From contig JBBRMT010000036.1 of assembly GCA_038230695.1 (NCBI GenBank), positions 1-24,775 on the forward strand: DNA of 24,775 bases, in the 5' to 3' direction. A program made the translations under genes and the position numbers. This document shows positions 21,453-24,775 of the stretch, in pieces. The DNA comes from QHBQ01 sp038230695 (lineage in GTDB: Bacteria; Chloroflexota; Chloroflexia; QHBQ01). Positions within the stretch are counted from its first letter, which is position 1; every line of letters begins with the position of its first letter. The notes beneath the pieces were generated by a model. The model made no database searches, was not told the origin of the DNA, and worked only from the letters and a program-made list of their open reading frames with translations.

Positions 21453-21954
21453 CTTGGTCGAGGCGCCACCACCAGCGGGCTTCGTCAAGCGGCATCAGCC
21501 CGCGATAGTGCAACAAAGTGGCATCGAAGCGGGGGTTATAGCCATGCTTCAGCCGCGCATCCCACTTTGCCAGCAACGCTTCCTCGGCAACGACATCACG
21601 TTCAAGCTCACGCTGATACGCGAGCATGAAGTGCAGCGCGTCGCGGCTGTGCAGCAGTTCGGCAAACTCGCGGGCGCGGAGATGTTCTAGCTGCAAGACC
21701 ATCAGCGCGTAGTGGCGTAGCTCGTTGAGCAGCAGATGGGTTAGGCACGCTTCGCTGTTGGCGGCGGGCATTAGCTGCAAAGTGCCGCGTACGCGGGCGA
21801 TGTGCTGCTGCGCGGAGGCGAGGCGCTCGCCCTCGAGCTGGGGCAGGTAGCTCTCCAATTCGTAGGCATGGCGGATGCACTCGGTGTGGGCGCAGGGTCG
21901 CTCCGCCCCCATCCGTTCACGGATTTCTTCGATTAGGATTTGTACTCTGTCCAT
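21433..21954 (-). CDS. Alpha-helical protein of unknown function
   Basis: 173 residues, charged and helical throughout, with no membrane segment or signal peptide. Visible stretches are QILIEEIRERMG, LEGERLASAQQHIARVRGTLQL, LLLNELRHYALMVLQLEHLRA and YQRELERDVVAEEALLAKW. An aromatic end follows (DEARWWWRLDQV). I do not recognise the family. No Shine-Dalgarno precedes the ATG, though TAAAAT lies 4 nt upstream, so a leaderless start is possible. The last codons and the stop come from the 7-bp array at 21425-21452, so the present C-terminus is probably not the ancestral one. Residue composition and the lack of a competing frame favour a real gene. Confidence 0.65.
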   Translation of the reverse strand: MDRVQILIEEIRERMGAERPCAHTECIRHAYELESYLPQLEGERLASAQQHIARVRGTLQLMPAANSEACLTHLLLNELRHYALMVLQLEHLRAREFAELLHSRDALHFMLAYQRELERDVVAEEALLAKWDARLKHGYNPRFDATLLHYRGLMPLDEARWWWRLDQVLSAEC

Positions 21955-21960
21955 GATGAT

Positions 21961-21995
21961 TTTAGAAGGTAGAATGTAGAATGTAGAAAATAGAA
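21961..21995. repeat. Degenerate 7-bp tandem array (TGTAGAA units), intergenic
   Basis: Five consecutive 7-bp units: TTTAGAA, GGTAGAA, TGTAGAA, TGTAGAA, AATAGAA. It is a third heptamer sequence, with the same period. It lies just upstream of the 21954 start, between two minus-strand genes. Confidence 0.8.
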
Positions 21996-22026
21996 GGGAT
22001 ACAACGTCCGCCCTATTGTACCATAT

Positions 22027-23019
22027 TTAGCGGACAATGAAGCGGTCATCGCCGGGGTGGCGCAGGTGCAATATCCAGTTAGCCAGTTCGCGCCGCCAGG
22101 TGATGACAAACGCTGCGCCGAGAAACAGGATAGCCCAAAGCAAACTAGAAAGAAGATCCAAGCGCTGGAGCGGATGCAGCCAGATAAATAGCAGGGAAAT
22201 AAAGATCGCCAGGTTAATGCCCGTTACTCTAAACGCAGATTGAGAGGGACTATAGCTTCGCCGAACTTCCAGACCGCAAAGCAGCGCGGTTAGTAGGACA
22301 CATAGCAAGACCAGCACTGGAGGTATGTCAATCACAATGGCTGAAGGAGCACGAAGGTCGAAATCGTCGAGGATAAGCCTGGGTTCCATACTGCCAGCAC
22401 TGGCCGGGGCGAAGCGAGTAATCGCAAAGATAATACTTGGGTGGGGGCCAGCAGCCAGAAAAGCTGATGCCGGTATCGAAATTATCGCTTTGTATACCTG
22501 ATTCTGCGCTGCATATGTACCGATCAGTTGGTCGCCCACGCTTACTGTGAAACTGATTGGCCGCGTAGCAAGTGCATCCACCTGCAGGGCATAAGTGCCG
22601 GTGCCTATCGAGTAGCCAAAGTTGGGCAAATAGATACTACCAACTTTGGTGGTCCTCAAACCAAGTGTGTACGGAGATTGGACATATTGTGCAAGGGGCT
22701 GCCACCCATAGTCCAAACGCAAGGCTGGCTTTGAGTAGGAGGGGCCACCGCCATCATCGAGAATCACATTGTAATGGTAATTAGGAAAGAACTGGTAGGC
22801 AAACACGAAGATGAGCAAAGCGAGGCCACAAGTAAGCCATAGCCAGCGTTCGCGCAGAACCTTGCGAAACGGCAAAAAGTACGGCGCGATCGTCGTAGCC
22901 GGTGGTGCAGCCACAACCAAAGGACTGTTCAGCGTAGGGCTGACCAAACCGCCTACGCCCACCATCGGCGCAGCGGTGATAATCACGCCTTCAGTTTCGT
23001 TATCGGTTGGTAGTGGCAT
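22027..23019 (-). CDS. Membrane protein with extracytoplasmic beta-sandwich module (standalone form)
   Basis: 330 residues from ATG 23019, the only usable start after an upstream in-frame stop. A ~50-residue cytoplasmic lead is followed by TM1 (WLWLTCGLALLIFVFAYQF), close to LWLTLLAALLFGVLAYQF of the 13592-16420 protein. An outer beta-rich domain (~80-225) comes next (GTGTYALQVDALATRPISFTVSVGDQLIGTY...). Three or four C-terminal helices follow, ending AAFVITWRRELANWIL, which matches ITWRSELFGW in the fusion protein and VLWRRDIATWW in the partial gene at the window end. Function is unknown. Presence next to and fused with GT-C enzymes suggests a glycan-binding or enzyme-accessory role (inference). 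A degraded SQRI-type repeat lies directly over the region before the ATG, and no good Shine-Dalgarno is seen. Confidence 0.8.
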   Translation of the reverse strand: MPLPTDNETEGVIITAAPMVGVGGLVSPTLNSPLVVAAPPATTIAPYFLPFRKVLRERWLWLTCGLALLIFVFAYQFFPNYHYNVILDDGGGPSYSKPALRLDYGWQPLAQYVQSPYTLGLRTTKVGSIYLPNFGYSIGTGTYALQVDALATRPISFTVSVGDQLIGTYAAQNQVYKAIISIPASAFLAAGPHPSIIFAITRFAPASAGSMEPRLILDDFDLRAPSAIVIDIPPVLVLLCVLLTALLCGLEVRRSYSPSQSAFRVTGINLAIFISLLFIWLHPLQRLDLLSSLLWAILFLGAAFVITWRRELANWILHLRHPGDDRFIVR

Positions 23020-23483
23020 AGTCGGCTTGTCCGCTTTCGATTCCGCTGGCTGATCGTTCGTCGTTCACGATAGGCATTAGTATACTGCACCATTATCCCT
23101 CGCCCTGCCTCTTCCACAAGGGGCTGAACGTTACCTCCAAATGGTGAAGGGGGGTAGTAGTGGCGGGAACCACCCGCCGTTCGCCGAGTTACTGAGGGTT
23201 GGGAGCGTAGCTCCCCGCTGGCAACCCTACCAGTGCTTATCGCAAGCGTAAGTGATACCAACTGTTAGCAGCAATACGGCTAAAGTTAGCGCGAGATGAA
23301 CACGATGCCAACTGGCAAGCGGGCAACCGATCCAATGAGGTCCACCAACGGTGGGCGGGTGAGCAGCGGATAAGCATGGTAGTACTGCCAGCAAGGGCTA
23401 CGCCCCCAACCCCCGGTAACGCTGCCCGCCGCGTGCTGTCGCGCAGCGCCGTACTATGCGCCGTTTTTATTTAGGTCTAAGGT
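23020..23483. other. 464-bp intergenic stretch rich in palindromes
   Basis: No gene is supported here. It contains a decayed SQRI-type repeat (23021-23060) and several hairpins: GGCGGG-AACCA-CCCGCC (23162-23178); AGGGTTG (23195-23201) pairing with CAACCCT (23222-23228) around GGAGC/GCTCC; and TAGTAC near 23380 with GTACTA near 23453. A weak minus-strand promoter, TTGTGG (23119-23114), 16 bp, GATAAT (23097-23092), could serve the 23019 gene. No clear terminator follows the aminotransferase gene. Confidence 0.5.
23021..23060 (-). repeat. Diverged SQRI-type repeat upstream of a start codon
   Basis: Aligned with 11511-11550 it keeps the layout CCG..T.TCCG.TTT...TTCCG.TGGCTGATCGTT on the plus strand, with about a quarter of bases changed. 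It ends 1 bp before the ATG of the 23019 gene. Confidence 0.5.
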
Positions 23484-24620
23484 TTAACCCCCTAGGAGTG
23501 GGGTTGCTGGGAGGGCCGCGAAAAACTCGCGCACTGCTACGGCAACCTGCTCCTGCTGTTCTCTGGTTAGCTCAGGGTAGAGCGGCAGGGAAACAACCTC
23601 ACTTGCCATCTTCTCGGCATGGGGATAGCTGCCGGGGCCGAGTCCGAGGCTGGCATAGGCGGGCTGCAAATGCACGGGCGTGGGGTAGTGGATCATGGTG
23701 GCGATGCCGCGCTTCTTCAGGTGGGCCATGAATGCCTGACGACGCTCGGCAGCCACACGCACAACGTAGAGGTGGTAGACACTGGCGGAGAACATCCGAT
23801 TGGTGAGCAGCCCCAGCCCCGGCACATCGGCAAGCAGGCCGTGGTAGGAGCAGGCCAGTTCGCCACGCCGCTTGTTCCACTCGTCGAGGTGACGCAGCTT
23901 GACCCCTAGAATGGCAGCCTGCAGTTCGTCGAGCCGCGAGTTCACGCCTTGCAGCACATGGTTGTAGCGGCCTTGCTGCCCGCCGTTACGTAGCTCCCGC
24001 ACCGTCTCAGCCATGGCGGCATCGTCGGTGACTACCAGCCCGCCATCGCCATATGCGCCCAGGTTCTTCGACGGGTAGAAGCTGAAACCGGAGATGGCCC
24101 CCATGGTGCCTACCCGCCGACCCTTGTACTTCGCGCCGTGTGCCTGGGCGCAGTCTTCGACGATGGGGATGCTGTGGCGCTGGCCGATCTCCAGGATGGG
24201 GTCCATGTCCGCTGCCTGGCCGTAGAGATGCACCGGCATGATCGCACGGGTGCGCGGGGAGATGCGATGCTCGATGTCGCTGGGGTCAATATTGCCAGTT
24301 TCAGGGTCAATATCGGTCAGCACTGGCGTTGCGCCAATCTGCGAGATCGCCAGCGCGCCAAAGACTGCTGTGTGGGTGGTGGTAATCACCTCATCGCCGG
24401 GCTTCACGCCAACGGCACGTAGGGCCAGCGCCAGCGCGTCGGTGCCGTTGCCTACCCCCACCGCGTGCTGGTTGCCATTGTACGCAGCGAACTCGCGCTC
24501 GAACGCCTCTACCTCCGCGCCGAGGATGAACCAGCCGCTATCCAGCACCCGATGCACGGCAGCGTCTATCTCCGGCTTGATTGCCGCGTACTGCGGCTTC
24601 ATGTCGCTTACTAGAAGCAT
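23484..24620 (-). CDS. DegT/DnrJ/EryC1-type PLP-dependent sugar aminotransferase
   Basis: 378 residues, full family length, from ATG 24620 with AAGGAAGGA a few bases upstream. Family marks in order are GNGTDALALALRA (57-69), DEVITTTHTAVFGALAI, the PLP-ring Asp156 in VEDCAQAHGA, the PLP lysine Lys185 in FYPSKNLGAYGDGG, GVNSRLDELQAAIL, and a C-terminal TMIHYPTPVHLQPAY. It transfers an amino group, usually from glutamate, to a keto-sugar nucleotide, giving an amino sugar for surface glycan or O-antigen-like polymers. TTTHTAVF and HYPTPVH are typical of the 3-/4-amino-deoxyhexose branch, but the exact substrate cannot be fixed. It starts 19 bp after the partial membrane gene upstream, so the two are probably co-transcribed. 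Confidence 0.93.
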   Translation of the reverse strand: MLLVSDMKPQYAAIKPEIDAAVHRVLDSGWFILGAEVEAFEREFAAYNGNQHAVGVGNGTDALALALRAVGVKPGDEVITTTHTAVFGALAISQIGATPVLTDIDPETGNIDPSDIEHRISPRTRAIMPVHLYGQAADMDPILEIGQRHSIPIVEDCAQAHGAKYKGRRVGTMGAISGFSFYPSKNLGAYGDGGLVVTDDAAMAETVRELRNGGQQGRYNHVLQGVNSRLDELQAAILGVKLRHLDEWNKRRGELACSYHGLLADVPGLGLLTNRMFSASVYHLYVVRVAAERRQAFMAHLKKRGIATMIHYPTPVHLQPAYASLGLGPGSYPHAEKMASEVVSLPLYPELTREQQEQVAVAVREFFAALPATPLLGG

Positions 24621-24639
24621 CTATCCTTCCTTTCACAAG

Positions 24640-24775
24640 TTATGCGGCGATGGGCCGCTGCTGGCGGCTCGACCACCAGGTGGCGATATCGCGCCGCCAA
24701 AGGACCATGAACGCACATATTGCTACCAAAAAGAACAACAGTATTATCCATGGGGATGATGGAGCGGCAGCATAC
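24640..24775 (-). CDS. C-terminus of a second beta-sandwich-module membrane protein (partial)
   Basis: Open from the window edge to TAA (24642-24640). The visible 44 residues are a final membrane helix and a short cytoplasmic tail: SPWIILLFFLVAICAFMVLW, then RRDIATWWSSRQQRPIAA. It aligns with the C-terminus of the 22027-23019 protein (LLWAILFLGAAFVITWRRELANWIL) and with the junction of the GT-C fusion (LLLITWRSELFGW). It is therefore read as another member of the same module. The rest of the gene lies beyond the window, so the outer domain is assumed, not seen. Confidence 0.65.
   Translation of the reverse strand, partial: YAAAPSSPWIILLFFLVAICAFMVLWRRDIATWWSSRQQRPIAA

Noticed and set aside
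23374..23470. A long imperfect hairpin (TAGTAC/GTACTA) next to GTTTTTATTT, considered as a terminator or structured RNA
   Set aside because: The T-run is on the wrong strand for the minus-strand gene ending at 23484 and the stem is broken; no known RNA family recognised.

Overview
The window looks like a piece of a Chloroflexota chromosome. This is an inference at moderate confidence from gene content: threonine/proline-rich linkers of the TPTATPT type, an SLH-anchored secreted enzyme, GWAVG-type propeller repeats, and many short palindromes and 7-bp tandem arrays. I saw no tRNA, rRNA, CRISPR array or phage module.

Layout. (1) 1-501: the end of an IS3-family insertion sequence (minus strand) abuts the surviving 3' part of a beta-propeller gene, which it appears to have broken. 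(2) 622-7885, plus strand: a secreted flavoprotein-like oxidoreductase with three SLH domains; a SNF2-family ATPase translationally linked to a SWIM-type zinc-finger partner; and a small membrane protein. (3) 21226-7887, minus strand: a compact cell-surface glycan cluster of nine genes. In order of transcription they are a SAM methyltransferase, a small EamA/SMR-like membrane protein, a GT2 polyprenyl-phosphate glycosyltransferase, a flippase-like LPG-synthase-TM protein, a membrane-anchored NodB-type deacetylase, a large GT-C fusion protein, a GT4 glycosyltransferase and two more GT-C proteins. Most junctions are GTGA/ATGA stop-start overlaps. A separate promoter, probably giving a leaderless mRNA, sits directly in front of the GT4 gene. 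(4) 21433-24775, minus strand: a protein of unknown function, a standalone beta-sandwich/membrane protein, a DegT-type sugar aminotransferase and the C-terminus of a second beta-sandwich/membrane protein.

How the genes may work together (inference). The GT2 enzyme would charge a polyprenyl phosphate with a sugar, the small EamA-like protein or the LPG-synthase-TM protein may help move lipid-linked intermediates, and the GT-C proteins would transfer sugars on the outer face. The GT4 enzyme, aminotransferase, methyltransferase and deacetylase would build or modify the glycan. A shared extracytoplasmic beta-sandwich module appears in four proteins.

The most unusual signal is a set of short repeats lying in frame inside the GT-C genes. 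They comprise a 26-bp hairpin with a covarying stem, CCCCAGCGGGG-type palindromes, a repeat encoding SQRI...K, and 7-bp tandem arrays of several different sequences. They occur in a constant order and polarity, fall in loops between membrane helices, and hit equivalent loops of different paralogues independently. Copies of the same families also lie between genes at 21.3-22.0 kb and 23.0 kb.
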